The notes: generated by a model not told the origin, from the sequence alone. A DNA stretch of 64,000 nucleotides from Diphasiastrum complanatum (GCA_029204225.1 CM055103.1:54057147-54121146); one strand, 5' to 3'; counted from the first letter of the stretch, positions 22,071-32,629 are shown. Numbers and translations are program-made.

Positions 22071-22800
22071 GGATTCGAAGGGCAGCGCTTGCAGTGAGAT
22101 TACGTATTCTAACTGTGTTCAAGAGGCAAGGAAGCTGCATAGAAGAAGCGAAAGCTTTCCCCTACCTTTGGCAGCTTTGCTTAGGAGGAGCTACGTGCAA
22201 TTTCCTCCTCAATTAGCATGCTTACAGTTGCACCACATCAGAAGTAATGGCCGTATTCTTCTCCAAGAGGTGAAGGTCGCCCCTCAGTCCCTTTTCCAGC
22301 CATTTCGAACACAAGGATGCTTGGTTCTGCAGCTGATTCACCGTGATGATGAGGATCCTCAAGCAACCATCGAAACAAACGAACCGTGTCACTGCAGAAG
22401 AGCCCACCGCGAAGCTCACTGATGTAACCTTCCGTAAGTGTCATAAATGTACAGAGCAACAAGAGAGCGCAGAGAGAGAGAGGCACACAGAGAGCAAGAG
22501 AGAGGGGAAAGAGAGTGAGAGCGTAGAGCATGAAGAGAGTGAGAGAGTTGGGGAGAGAGGGGAAAGAGAGCGAAAGTCCCCTCGTATCTTACTGGCACGG
22601 CCAGTTTGGCTGCGACCAACTTCTGCAGGTGACATGTGTCCCCAGGTGGCCTGATGATGCTTCGCGCCACCCTGCTCGCCCTGCCCGAGAGAGACATTGA
22701 ACCTTTGCTTGCCACATGACCTAATGGGTTTATCCCATAATATTTTCTTGGAACTACTCCACCATGCATATATACTCAAAATGCCCATCCACTCCCATAT

Positions 22801-23030
22801 ATGTGTGTGTGTGCATGTGTGCGTGGGCGTGTGTGCGTGCGTGCGTTCTGGTCCCCCTCACGCATTGGTGCTCCCGGCTCCCGGGGTGGGCAGGCGGTCC
22901 CACAATCTTGGCGTCAACTCCACAATCTTGGCGTCAACTCCCTCACGCATTGGTGCTCCCGGCTCCCGGGGTGGGCAGGCGGTCCCACAATCTTGGCGTC
23001 AACTCCACAATCTTGGCGTCAGCTCCCTGG
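22801..23030. repeat. GC-rich 85-bp tandem repeat with nested 22-bp repeats (copy 1)
   Basis: Two almost identical 85-bp units start at 22856 and 22941 (CCTCACGCATTGG...). Each ends in two copies of CACAATCTTGGCGTCAACTC. A GTGTGTGCGTGCGTGCG stretch (22803-22845) precedes them. It lies in the GC-rich block upstream of the esterase-like gene. The second copy is at 32065-32234. Confidence 0.9.
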
Positions 23031-23279
23031 CCGGTGGTCTTGGCGGCACTAGCGCCCTCTGCTCGAGTGAAAGGGTGGTGCTGTGGCGCTGGCACAGTGC
23101 AGTGGTTCCTGGCGCCCTGGCGGCGGGTGCCGCCCGATGATAGTACTTTTGCGGCAACAGTGGGGTCCCAGGTTGAACGGATTCTTGTCCCGTGTCCCCG
23201 GACTCCACGTGTTAATTTACGACCGGCACGGGGCCAAAGCTGTCCCCTTGCCAATAAGCGACACGGGAAGAGTCCAGAC

Positions 23280-23282
<3 letters not shown>

Positions 23283-23321
<39 letters not shown>
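23283..23321. repeat. (GA)n microsatellite (copy 1)
   Basis: About 36 bp of GA. In copy 2 (32492-32533) the length differs and an AAAG interruption appears, accounting for most of the 5-bp offset change between copies. A10G10 homopolymers at about 23368-23390 also differ by one base. Confidence 0.9.
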
Positions 23322-23325
<4 letters not shown>

Positions 23326-23419
23326 CGGGAGGACATAGATAGCGGAGAGAAAGAGAGACACCACTGAATAAAAAAAAAAGGGGGGGGGGTCATTGGTTGG
23401 GCCATTGGTGGGATGTCCG

Positions 23420-24122
23420 TGCAGGATTATCATATTTATGATAATGGCCCTTTCAATGGCCATTACTTAATACTTAATGTCCATTACCATTAATTATAGT
23501 ACCCTTATATTTCTTATAGGCTACATGTATACATATAGCTCTAAGCTATATGATTGTGACTAAATTCCTACAGGCTACATGTATACATACAGCTATATGA
23601 TTGTTTCTAAAGCATGAGGAACATGTGTTGAGGAGTAGTATAAGAACTATAGTAAGTTCATCACTGATCCCTGTCAAATAAGCGTGTTTTAATCCAAAAT
23701 ATAATATGTTAATCACTGATCCCTCGATATGTTAAGGACTGATCCTTGAGGAATGTCTGTTCAGGAAACATAGATCAGTAGGAATTATAGTATGTTCATC
23801 ACTAATCCATGCCAAATTATAAGCGTATGTTAATCCAGTATGTTAATCACTGATCCCTCAATATGTTAAGCACTGATCCTTGAGGAATCAGTTCGTCCGT
23901 TAATTCTTTTAACATGTCCAATCATGCACTTTTGTGAGACCACGTTTTCTCCGTGAGTGTGTTTTTAGCAAACAATTTTGTGTTTGATAAGGTGCTTTGC
24001 ATGCATGTATATAGGAGGTATCGGAGAGAGAGAGAGGGAGATTGAGAGAGTGTAGTGATCAGTAGCTGTTCGAGTCTGGACTCTGGAACACTAGCTAGTT
24101 CCCAAGTTTTAACGCTGCAAAA
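23420..24122 (+). promoter_or_regulatory. Promoter region of esterase-like gene, copy 1 (tandem repeats, RY motif, TATA box)
   Basis: A 20-bp inverted repeat ATTATCATATTTATGATAAT lies near 23426. Two diverged tandem units (about 23634-23755 and 23768-23886) each contain TGTTAATCACTGATCCCTC, ATATGTTAAG and ACTGATCCTTGAGGAAT. Two GGCTACATGTATACATA motifs occur at about 23520 and 23572. A CATGCATG (RY-type) motif at 24000-24007 abuts a TATATA box at 24008-24013. A GA-rich leader (24030-24050) runs to the ATG at 24123, predicting a 5' UTR of roughly 80 nt. Function is inferred from position. Confidence 0.6.
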
Positions 24123-25190
24123 ATGGGAGAAGCCAAATCTGCTGCCTGTGAATTAGTGTGTGAAATTCCTGGTGTAAATATCTACTCTGATGGCACAGTA
24201 GATAGATCAACACATGATCAACATCTGCCTACCACACCTGCACATCCAGATCAGGCTCTCTATGGGGCGGTTTCAAAGGATGTCACAATCAACAGCCTCA
24301 CGGGCATATGGGTTCGCATTTATCTTCCCCAAGGAGCACCAAAGCATGGCCCTCAGATTAACGGGGAATTGCATGAAGTGGGTGGTTTGCCAATCGTTGT
24401 TTACGTACATGGAGGCGGGTTCATTTTGGCCAGTGCAGCATCTTCCTTTGCGCATGACATTTGCTGTAAAATGTGCGCAAAGTTGAATGTGATTGTCGTC
24501 TCCGTGGACTACAGGTTGGCTCCGGAGCACCGCCTGCCTGCTGCTTTCGACGACACATTCGCTGCCTTGAAGTGGCTGCAGTCTCAAGCCACTGATGAAG
24601 CCGCATCTGAAAAAGAACCATGGCTTGCTGCTTATGGAAATTTTGGGAAGTGTTTTCTGATGGGCCAAGGCTCTGGTGCTACAATTGTGCATCAAGTTGC
24701 ACTCAGATGCTCCACAGAAGATATGCTTCCTCTTCAAATCTGCGGCCTTGTAATGGACATTCCATTTTTTGGAGGACTGGATAGGACAGACTCAGAGATC
24801 AAGTTTGGCAACACATACGTTGACGGAGTATTACAGATGAAGCTCTCTGATGATTTCTGGGCTTTCTCACTGCCTATTGGTGCCGATAGGAGCCATCCTT
24901 ACTCCGACTTTAGGAGCTCAGATGCTCCTGATCTGAGTCAGTTCCAGCTTCCTCCCTCTCTTATTGCTGTGGGGCGCCTGGATCCATGCTATGACCGAGA
25001 GATACTGTTCGTGGAAGCATTGAGAAGAGGTGGGCAGGAAGTGAGACTGCTGGATTACCCAGGAAAGGATCATGCAATATATTTTCCAGAAGTGGAGGGT
25101 GACATGGAGAATGCCTACGCAGTATATAGCAACTTTATTGTCACCTGCACAAATCAAACCAGCAAGTCAATAATCAAACCTGCCTTCTAG
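24123..25190 (+). CDS. Carboxylesterase-like (CXE/GID1-type) alpha/beta hydrolase, copy 1; nucleophile Ser absent
   Basis: 355 aa, single exon as in many plant CXE genes. The start context AAAATGG sits downstream of a TATA box. The oxyanion-hole motif VHGGGF is at residues 95-100 and the family hallmark DYRLAPEHRLPAAFDD at 129-144. The nucleophile elbow, GDSAG/GDSSG in active family members, reads GQGSG at 181-185, so the catalytic Ser position (183) is Gly and the preceding Asp is Gln. The catalytic Asp (D287 in GRLDPCYD) and His (H317 in GKDHAIYF) remain. No signal peptide is evident, so probably cytosolic. Known family members hydrolyse small esters or, as GID1, bind gibberellin. This protein may be catalytically dead, use Ser184, or act as a binding protein; that is inference. 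Copy 2 is identical. Confidence 0.9.
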   Translation: MGEAKSAACELVCEIPGVNIYSDGTVDRSTHDQHLPTTPAHPDQALYGAVSKDVTINSLTGIWVRIYLPQGAPKHGPQINGELHEVGGLPIVVYVHGGGFILASAASSFAHDICCKMCAKLNVIVVSVDYRLAPEHRLPAAFDDTFAALKWLQSQATDEAASEKEPWLAAYGNFGKCFLMGQGSGATIVHQVALRCSTEDMLPLQICGLVMDIPFFGGLDRTDSEIKFGNTYVDGVLQMKLSDDFWAFSLPIGADRSHPYSDFRSSDAPDLSQFQLPPSLIAVGRLDPCYDREILFVEALRRGGQEVRLLDYPGKDHAIYFPEVEGDMENAYAVYSNFIVTCTNQTSKSIIKPAF

Positions 25191-25306
25191 CTGCTGGTAA
25201 GATCTGGCTTTCTCATTCTTCTATAACATGAGGATTCATCTAACCTGCCTTCTAGCTGCTGGTAAGATCTGGCTTTCTCATTCTTCTATAACATGAGGAT
25301 TCATCT
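25177..25306. repeat. 65-bp tandem duplication across the esterase stop codon (copy 1)
   Basis: AACCTGCCTTCTAGCTGCTGG... (25177-25241) is repeated exactly at 25242-25306. The unit includes the last codons and the TAG stop, so the second unit lies in the 3' UTR. It abuts the copia fragment. The copy-2 counterpart is 34391-34520. Confidence 0.92.
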
Positions 25307-25325
25307 GAGACTGCAATAATTTCAA

Positions 25326-26045
25326 ATGTCAAATTTCAAAGGAGAAGATCCTTGGTGGATTGACTCGGGTGCTAGTTCACACATGACTAGTAAAAGGGAG
25401 TTTTTCTCTTTTCTCTTATCTTATGATGGACCTATAAAATCTATCTATACAGCAAATGATGAAGCTTGTAAGATTGAAGGAGTTGGTAGCATTCCCCTTT
25501 GCTTAGGATCTTCCAAAAAGATCAACATAGAAGGTGTTTTCTACATTCCTACAATAACAAAGAATCTACTAAGTGTTGGCCAAATGGTAGACAATGGTTT
25601 CAATGTTGACTTTGCTTCAAATGAATGTTTCATCAAGAAGAAGGGTAAGATAGTGGCTAAGGGCACTAGACTTGGCAAACTTTATAAGTTAGATGCATTT
25701 GTGGATACTAATGTTGTCATGTTGGCCGAGAAGAGCAAGATATCTACCTTTACTTTATGGCACAAAAGACTTGGACATGTCAACTCGGGTTCCATGGAGG
25801 CTATGATCAAGGAGGAGTATGCTTTTTTTGCATCTAACCCAATCTTCCATGCAAGATCTAAGCACATTGAGATATGCCATCACTTTGTGAGAGAAATGGT
25901 GCAAGCCAAGGAGATTGCTTTGGAGCATGTTCCAAGCAATGAATGTGTAGCTGATCTACTTACTAAACCACTTCAAAAGACACCTTTTATGAAGTTCAGA
26001 TCATCACTTGGAGTGATTAGTAAAGCAATGATTGAACCAAGCTAG
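25326..26045 (+). CDS. Copia Pol derivative with in-frame internal deletion (239 aa), copy 1
   Basis: One open frame joins two distant parts of a Ty1/copia polyprotein. The N-terminal part has the aspartic protease motif DSGASSHM (about residues 13-20), VFYIPTITKNLLSVGQM and the GAG-pre-integrase motif LWHKRLGHVNSGSMEAM. At about residue 165 it switches directly to the C-terminal RNase H end: NPIFHARSKHIEICHHFVRE, EHVPSNECVADLLTKPL and FMKFRSSLGV. Integrase core and RT are removed without losing frame. It is 5'-truncated just 3' of the esterase stop and followed by a probable 3' LTR. Relatives are at 34540 and 46.5 kb. Confidence 0.85.
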   Translation: MSNFKGEDPWWIDSGASSHMTSKREFFSFLLSYDGPIKSIYTANDEACKIEGVGSIPLCLGSSKKINIEGVFYIPTITKNLLSVGQMVDNGFNVDFASNECFIKKKGKIVAKGTRLGKLYKLDAFVDTNVVMLAEKSKISTFTLWHKRLGHVNSGSMEAMIKEEYAFFASNPIFHARSKHIEICHHFVREMVQAKEIALEHVPSNECVADLLTKPLQKTPFMKFRSSLGVISKAMIEPS

Positions 26046-26058
26046 ATAGTGAGGAGGA

Positions 26059-26547
26059 GTGTTAAAAATTCACAATTCTAGCTTGACTAGTTTTGGTCAT
26101 ATGACTTGTAAATAGTTAGATGGTCATGATGTGGCTTGTCACACGTGCCAAATAGCATAGGATTCCATTCATAAGGATGTTCTCAAGTAGACCTAAGTGT
26201 TAGAACCTTTGGAATGAGTCCAAATTATGCTTAGATACAAGGGAGAAAAAATAGGAGCTATTTTTGGTAATTTTTGCATTGTTGAGGGATCTCCAAGATT
26301 CCAACCTTAACTTTGTAGGGATGAAAGATCCACCAAAATTAGCATTAGGAATAGGTTTAGGGCTACTCATACCTGCCCAAAACCGTGATGGATCATGTAT
26401 ATATAGGTGATGATATCTCACCAAAATCAATCAAGCAATTTCATGATTTTTCTCTCATAATGGTGCAATTGCTCTCTATGTTCATAATTGTTTGAGTACT
26501 CGTGATTACTAATGATTATAGGATTGAACGTAGGTCTGGTGTACAGT
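26059..26547 (+). mobile_element. Probable 3' LTR of the copia derivative, copy 1
   Basis: The polypurine tract GTGAGGAGGAG ends at about 26057, followed by TGTTAAAAATTC. A TATA-like TGTATATATAGG lies at about 26397-26408. The proposed end GGTGTACA near 26542 gives about 490 bp with TG...CA ends. The end is a guess. The 5' LTR is missing. The copy-2 counterpart is about 35274-35761. Confidence 0.5.
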
Positions 26548-27106
26548 ACTCAAACTGTGGGAGGCCGTACTTTCACACGTGTGAAGCCTTCTTCAAGGAT
26601 TTGGGCCATTTAGTGAGGTTCAAGCATAGATTTTTGATGGATTTTGATGGTTCAACTTGTGCTAATCTTATGAAATCATAATCTATTGTTTCTCTCATCA
26701 TTTCAAGTGTTTTAGGATCCTTATTTGCTGTAATTTTTACAGATGGGTTGTTTATGTGACGGTAAAGCCATGTACAGATTCTTGTTAAATCACAATTCTG
26801 AACTGGATTATTGCGATCCATTAGGAACAAATTTGGGGATACTCCGGTATTTGGTGGAATAGATATGTGCATATCTGATATTGGAAATCCAGATAAAGTT
26901 ATGAGATCTCTGGATTATCAGATAATGTGGTTAAAGATCTTTTAAAAGATTGGACCCTATATTGGATATAGGATGATCAGTTAATCTTTTTGATTTTCTG
27001 ATGATCGGATTTAAAAGCAAAGGACTTTCTTGGAGAGAAAATTGGTGGTATGGGACATCAGTGATTTCAAAGAGGAAATTCTTGTGTGAGAATGATATGT
27101 AGGCCA
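26548..27106. other. Unclassified AT-rich segment between two retroelements (copy 1)
   Basis: No gene seen. It contains the palindrome TTCACACGTGTGAA at 26572-26585. In copy 2 this stretch has a 10-bp deletion (position about 36007). Confidence 0.5.
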
Positions 27107-30100
27107 TGTGCAAAAAGTACAAAAAGGACCAAGAGTGGATCCTAATCTGATCCTCAAGAGGGATTGGTTGTCAGATTACTTGATCTATCAATCTACTTGA
27201 GATTAAGATCAATCTAGATCAATTCTAGACACAAAATTCTAACAAGAACAATCATTAATTGAAGGTAGGTGTACTTTCTGGTTTCACACGTGTGAAACAC
27301 TATCTGAGTACGGAATCCAACCTGAAAATCAAGTACACATTGATAGAACCTCAAAACAATCAAAACAAATGTAGACAAATGGAGAGAATCACTCAAAATT
27401 GCTTTCAAAACCAAGATTGGTGTCTCACATTGATTATGGCCAAATGTGGCTCTATATATACAATAAGTGGGAGCTCGTGGTACTGATCATCCCTCTGATC
27501 CCACATGTGTGAAGGTGCTTTGTCATATGATAATTCATGATGCAAAACTGACACTTGGACAAAACCTTCTATTTTGAGCACTTTTGGTCCATTTTCCTTC
27601 TATATGGAGATCTACTTGAAAATCTTCTAGAAGTCAAAATTCGCCTACTTCAGCTTATTCCACATATGTGAGTCGTCCTCTACACATGTGATATGACACC
27701 TAACCAAAGGATGTGGCTCATGCAATCAATAGATTGATGCCATGTGTCATATGTCTAGAAAACTAGTTTTTGACCATTTTAGCCACTAGAACTTAATTTA
27801 AATCATATGTACAACATATATGATTATGTTAAATGACAAGTACACTAGTTTCACACGTGGAAACAGGCTCCACACATGTGTGTTTATCTATATACAAGAT
27901 TTTTGGCCTCTACCAAGCTTATTTTTGCATTTTTCACACTCCTCAAAAATGTAGCTTGGTAAATCTAGCTTGATGGAAAACATGATGACCTTGAACTTGA
28001 CTCCATGGGCTGAATTGGTCTTTGCTGGTTCAAAAGGTGTGAAGATCAGCCAATGAGCTTGATGTTGATCTGAAATCACCATATCCATGATAGTGCTTCT
28101 TTGATGTTGACATCTTTGATGAGCTTGAGATCTTTGCACCATCCTAGCACCTCCAAAATTGATTCCTTCCAATTTTCATGTAGATGCTTGACCTTCAGGC
28201 TTGCTCCTTCTTCATGTGCATGCTCCTTCATGAGAAAATAAAAATTTCTTCTTGATTTATTAGGATCACAAAGATCTAACATCATGTTACCACGATCTAG
28301 AGAATTAGACTCATCCAAATTGGCAAGACTATGCATGCTATGATAACAAAGTGTTTGCATCATATCTTCATGCTTGTTTACCATGCTAATTTCAGATGCA
28401 ATGAGGCTAAATACTTCATTATGGAGATAAGTGTCTTTAGAAGATGATTCACTTACTCTCATAAAGAGTTTACAATTTGCCTCAATACAAATTTTCAAAC
28501 TATGAGTGAACATATCACTTTTGCTCTCACATGACTTAAGAGCATACATTTGATGAAATAACCATTTGCTTTCTAATTGATTTAAAATCAATTTCAACCT
28601 TTTAAGAACATCATCTATGTTCTCAAGAGAGACTTCATACTCAACTAGTATGGCTTTACTCCAATTTTGAGATGTAATGATCTCACTAAAGCAAATTGAT
28701 TTATCAAATGACATAAGAGAAGTAAGTATGTGATGTATACCACATGAGATATGCTCCTCTTTCCCTTGAAATGTGAGCCACATGGACTCAACCATATTTC
28801 TTGAGTTTCTTTTTGGAATCACAATTTGAGAAGGTCTCTCCTCCTCAATCCTTGGCACACTTGAACTTTGAGAAGGACTCTCCTCCTCAATCCTTGGCAC
28901 ACTTGAGCCTTGAGATGACTCCTTAAGATCTTCTTCATGATGCTCCTTCTTGATGGAAATCCAAGACCTCCATGTCTCATAATGATCACAACAAGTATGA
29001 CCATTCAATATGCACTTCCTATGATTATCAAGATTACTTATGCTAGAAACATAAGTCCAAAAATCACCACAACTTGGCATGATTTTTCCAATATTAAAAT
29101 CACAAGGTATTTTCATCTTAATAAGGCTAACTACTTGCTTATGGATATAAGTGTCCACTTTGGATGCTTCACTTATTCTCATAAGAAGTTTACAACTTGC
29201 CTTTAAGATTGAAAACTTACAATTTTCATCTTTATGAATGAACACATCATTCATGATCTTATTGAAACCAAAAGATCCTACATCATGAAGATATTTCCAT
29301 TTCCTTGACTTCATAACTAATGTAAACTTACAAGGAAAACATATTTTGCTATTTTTTAAGGCATCACACACAACTAGTATTGCCTTAATCCACCTTTGAG
29401 ATACAAAAATCTCTTCAAAGCAAAATGGTTCTTCATAAGTTGACATGATAGCATAAATGAAACTATTTTCGTTTTGTGATTGCTGCTCCTTATTCTTGAT
29501 TGATTTCTCTTGGATCATAACAATAAGCTTGAACTTATCTAAAGTTCCAAGCAAAATACTTTCCAAGGACATAAAATAAATCCAAGTTACTTTCATGAAA
29601 GTGACATCTATCTTTGCATCTTGAACCAAACAATGCACTTCCAAATGAAAAATTTCATAAGATTTGACATGTGTTGTGATGGACTCTTGAAGACAAATCT
29701 TGCAAGTCCTTGTAAGACTCCAAGCCTCATTCACCTTTTCACAAAGGAAACACCTTTCCTTGGACTTGTCCTTCTTGTATTTGCATTTCGAACTTGAAGC
29801 TCCATCCTTCTCCTCGGCCCCCTTGCTTTGGTTCTTCTTGGATGGATTGGTCTTTTTTTTGTAGCATCTTGAGGGAAAATATCCTTCCTTGCCACAAAGG
29901 TTGCACTTAGGATCCTTTCTTTCCTTCAATAGGATGCCACCTATTGACGCCATGTGAATAAAAGCCTGTGATATGATTCTACAAATGTAATTTGTGACTT
30001 TCAAAAGACTAGATTTGAACATCTTCAATAATCTAGAATGATCTACAAAAGATCTAGCTCACAAACCTAAGAATCAATCTTCACACTAATGACTAGTCAC

Positions 30101-31376
30101 TTGGAAACTTTGCTTTGATCACTAAGACAAAAGCACACAGTCTTTGAATCAAATCACAAAAGAAATCAGATCCAATTTCCTATTGGACCCATCAAATACC
30201 AATGATTCTTTCTTTTGAAAGTTGAAATGGATATGAAAAGATTTGACACCTAGATTTTTCTTTTCACTTGACTAGTTCTCTCAACACTTGAGATTCTTGA
30301 ACAAAAGATGGGTTTTGTTTCAAATACATGGAAATCAAACTTAATCACTTCTTTTGGACTCACTCTTGACCCAAATAATCTCACACTTGAGATGTAGAAT
30401 GAATTTGATTTGATTTGACAACAAACTATACCACCAATTTTTCACAAAGCTTAAAAAATTAGACAACTAGAGATTCACAAAGATCTCAACCATGAATGAA
30501 GACTCAAATATGGACTCCTCCTCATTCTAGACATCCAATGGGATCTCAAATTGACCCTCACACTCTCACAAAGAAAGTTGAATAGAACTAATTTGAGTTT
30601 CATACATACTATGTCAATTTTTGCTCAATAAATTGATTCAATCACTCCTATTGGATTCCACTAATTACTCTACCTCTTAAGACTTGGAATGAAATTCAAA
30701 ATCAAAATTTGTGATTTTTCTCACTAAGATATTGTGCTTCAAAGAGCTAATGCCACTTAGAAAGATTTGATCACTTAGAAGAAGACAAACTCTCCACCAA
30801 TAACAACACAAGATGAGCTTCTAGATCTTGCCCTCTACAAAGGAACTGTTAGAAAATTGGATCTCTCTCTACACATTTGCCATAGACACCTTAATGAATC
30901 TTTTCAAATCTTACAATCACTCAAACAAATTGAGTAAGGTTGAACAATGTGACTTGGATCTCAATCTCTATTCTAGAACTCTCAATTTAAGCCAATCTAT
31001 GCCAAATTCTACAAAAGATTTGCATAGATGCTCTATATGCACTAGAAAATCTCAAAGGTTTCACTTGGAGGACAAATCCAAGGATGTTTTCTAGAAAATT
31101 GATGCTTCTAAACTTGACCCTATCTAGAGTGATGGTACAATGGATTTCAACCTCTCACCTTGCATATCACTCCTTAATCTATGATTTTTGGCAAAATCTC
31201 TCTCAACTTCAACATGCACTCAAAAAATCAGAGAAAATCATTTAATGCTCCTAATTCAAGCTTCAATTCTAATTTTTTGGCTGATCTAATCCAAGAACTA
31301 ATCAAGGGATTAGATTCTCTATAGAAAATGCTTGTTTTTGCACTAAAAATCTCTCAAATTGGATGTGAGAGTCAAA
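27107..31376 (-). mobile_element. Minus-strand LTR element, copy 1 (right end lost)
   Basis: The left (3') LTR begins TGTGCAAAAAGTAC at 27107 and probably ends ...ATTCTAACA near 27243. The same 55-bp start recurs at 40812 beside a tRNA-iMet primer-binding site, which fixes the orientation as minus. The internal region carries the 650-codon ORF 30028-28076 and AT-rich non-coding flanks (27244-28075 and 30029-31376). This copy is cut off by the duplication junction at 31376, so it lacks the PBS and 5' LTR. No RT or integrase is present: non-autonomous. Confidence 0.65.
28076..30028 (-). CDS. 650-aa retroelement protein with zinc-knuckle remnant and two homologous modules
   Basis: Unrecognised protein in a minus-strand LTR element. 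Near the N-terminus a CCHC-like knuckle CNLCGKEGYFPSRC (C42, C45, Y50 in place of His, C55) suggests descent from Gag. A second Cys set follows (C93, C96, C109, C112; C-X2-C-X12-C-X2-C). The rest contains two related modules about 240 residues apart. Compare CFEEIFVSQRWIKAILV (203-219) with CFSEIITSQNWSKAILV (446-462), CKLLMRISEASKVDTYIHK (279-297) with CKLFMRVSESSSKDTYLHN (519-537), and SSISNLDNH with HSLANLDES. Between them lies a repeated SSVPRIEEE..PSQ linker (about 375-401). No protease, RT or integrase motif is visible. Function unknown. Confidence 0.7.
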   Translation of the reverse strand: MKMFKSSLLKVTNYICRIISQAFIHMASIGGILLKERKDPKCNLCGKEGYFPSRCYKKKTNPSKKNQSKGAEEKDGASSSKCKYKKDKSKERCFLCEKVNEAWSLTRTCKICLQESITTHVKSYEIFHLEVHCLVQDAKIDVTFMKVTWIYFMSLESILLGTLDKFKLIVMIQEKSIKNKEQQSQNENSFIYAIMSTYEEPFCFEEIFVSQRWIKAILVVCDALKNSKICFPCKFTLVMKSRKWKYLHDVGSFGFNKIMNDVFIHKDENCKFSILKASCKLLMRISEASKVDTYIHKQVVSLIKMKIPCDFNIGKIMPSCGDFWTYVSSISNLDNHRKCILNGHTCCDHYETWRSWISIKKEHHEEDLKESSQGSSVPRIEEESPSQSSSVPRIEEERPSQIVIPKRNSRNMVESMWLTFQGKEEHISCGIHHILTSLMSFDKSICFSEIITSQNWSKAILVEYEVSLENIDDVLKRLKLILNQLESKWLFHQMYALKSCESKSDMFTHSLKICIEANCKLFMRVSESSSKDTYLHNEVFSLIASEISMVNKHEDMMQTLCYHSMHSLANLDESNSLDRGNMMLDLCDPNKSRRNFYFLMKEHAHEEGASLKVKHLHENWKESILEVLGWCKDLKLIKDVNIKEALSWIW

Positions 31377-32488
31377 TTGGCAGCTTTGCTTAGGAGGAGC
31401 TACGTGCAATTTCCTCCTCAATTAGCATGCTTACAGTTGCACCACATCAGAAGTAATGGCCGTATTCTTCTCCAAGAGGTGAAGGTCGCCCCTCAGTCCC
31501 TTTTCCAGCCATTTCGAACACAAGGATGCTTGGTTCTGCAGCTGATTCACCGTGATGATGAGGATCCTCAAGCAACCATCGAAACAAACGAACCGTGTCA
31601 CTGCAGAAGAGCCCACCGCGAAGCTCACTGATGTAACCTTCCGTAAGTGTCATAAATGTACAGAGCAACAAGAGAGCGCAGAGAGAGAGAGGCACACAGA
31701 GAGCAAGAGAGAGGGGAAAGAGAGTGAGAGCGTAGAGCATGAAGAGAGTGAGAGAGTTGGGGAGAGAGGGGAAAGAGAGCGAAAGTCCCCTCGTATCTTA
31801 CTGGCACGGCCAGTTTGGCTGCGACCAACTTCTGCAGGTGACATGTGTCCCCAGGTGGCCTGATGATGCTTCGCGCCACCCTGCTCGCCCTGCCCGAGAG
31901 AGACATTGAACCTTTGCTTGCCACATGACCTAATGGGTTTATCCCATAATATTTTCTTGGAACTACTCCACCATGCATATATACTCAAAATGCCCATCCA
32001 CTCCCATATATGTGTGTGTGTGCATGTGTGCGTGGGCGTGTGTGCGTGCGTGCGTTCTGGTCCCCCTCACGCATTGGTGCTCCCGGCTCCCGGGGTGGGC
32101 AGGCGGTCCCACAATCTTGGCGTCAACTCCACAATCTTGGCGTCAACTCCCTCACGCATTGGTGCTCCCGGCTCCCGGGGTGGGCAGGCGGTCCCACAAT
32201 CTTGGCGTCAACTCCACAATCTTGGCGTCAGCTCCCTGGCCGGTGGTCTTGGCGGCACTAGCGCCCTCTGCTCGAGTGAAAGGGTGGTGCTGTGGCGCTG
32301 GCACAGTGCAGTGGTTCCTGGCGCCCTGGCGGCGGGTGCCGCCCGATGATAGTACTTTTGCGGCAACAGTGGGGTCCCAGGTTGAACGGATTCTTGTCCC
32401 GTGTCCCCGGACTCCACGTGTTAATTTACGACCGGCACGGGGCCAAAGCTGTCCCCTTGCCAATAAGCGACACGGGAAGAGTCCAGAC

Positions 32489-32533
<45 letters not shown>

Positions 32534-32600
32534 GGGCACGGGAGGACATAGATAGCGGAGAGAAAGAGAGACACCACTGAATAAAAAAAAAAGGGGGGGG
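31377..32600. other. Copy-2 upstream block: non-coding GC-rich sequence with repeats
   Basis: Duplicate of 22168-23390. It holds the 85-bp repeats (32065-32234), a GA microsatellite (32492-32533) and an A10G11 tract. Open frames across it in several phases are rich in repeat-encoded residues. I do not consider them genes. Confidence 0.6.
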
Positions 32601-32629
32601 GGGTCATTGGTTGGGCCATTGGTGGGATG

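Larger units (their letters stand above)
22168..31376. repeat. Tandem 9.2-kb duplication, copy 1
   Basis: 9209 bp, beginning TTGGCAGCTTTGCTTAGG and ending ...GAGAGTCAAA. It repeats head to tail in 31377-40577. The offset between copies is 9209 at the start, 9214 after an AG microsatellite, 9204 after a 10-bp deletion and about 9202 near the end. I see roughly two dozen base differences, nearly all right of 25549. Contents: promoter repeats, esterase-like gene, copia derivative, minus-strand LTR element (its right end missing in this copy). Confidence 0.97.

Noticed and set aside
22054-22422. Plus-strand 122-codon frame crossing the left duplication breakpoint
   Set aside because: Its first third is unique and the rest is duplicated sequence; no recognisable domain and no codon evidence, so not annotated as a gene.
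22343-23342. Several open frames of 100-190 codons in the block upstream of each esterase copy
   Set aside because: They arise from GA/CT microsatellites and the GC-rich 85-bp repeat, occur in several phases on both strands, and show no domain.
24273-24737. Minus-strand frame of 154 codons across the esterase gene
   Set aside because: Antisense shadow of a gene with clear hydrolase motifs on the plus strand.
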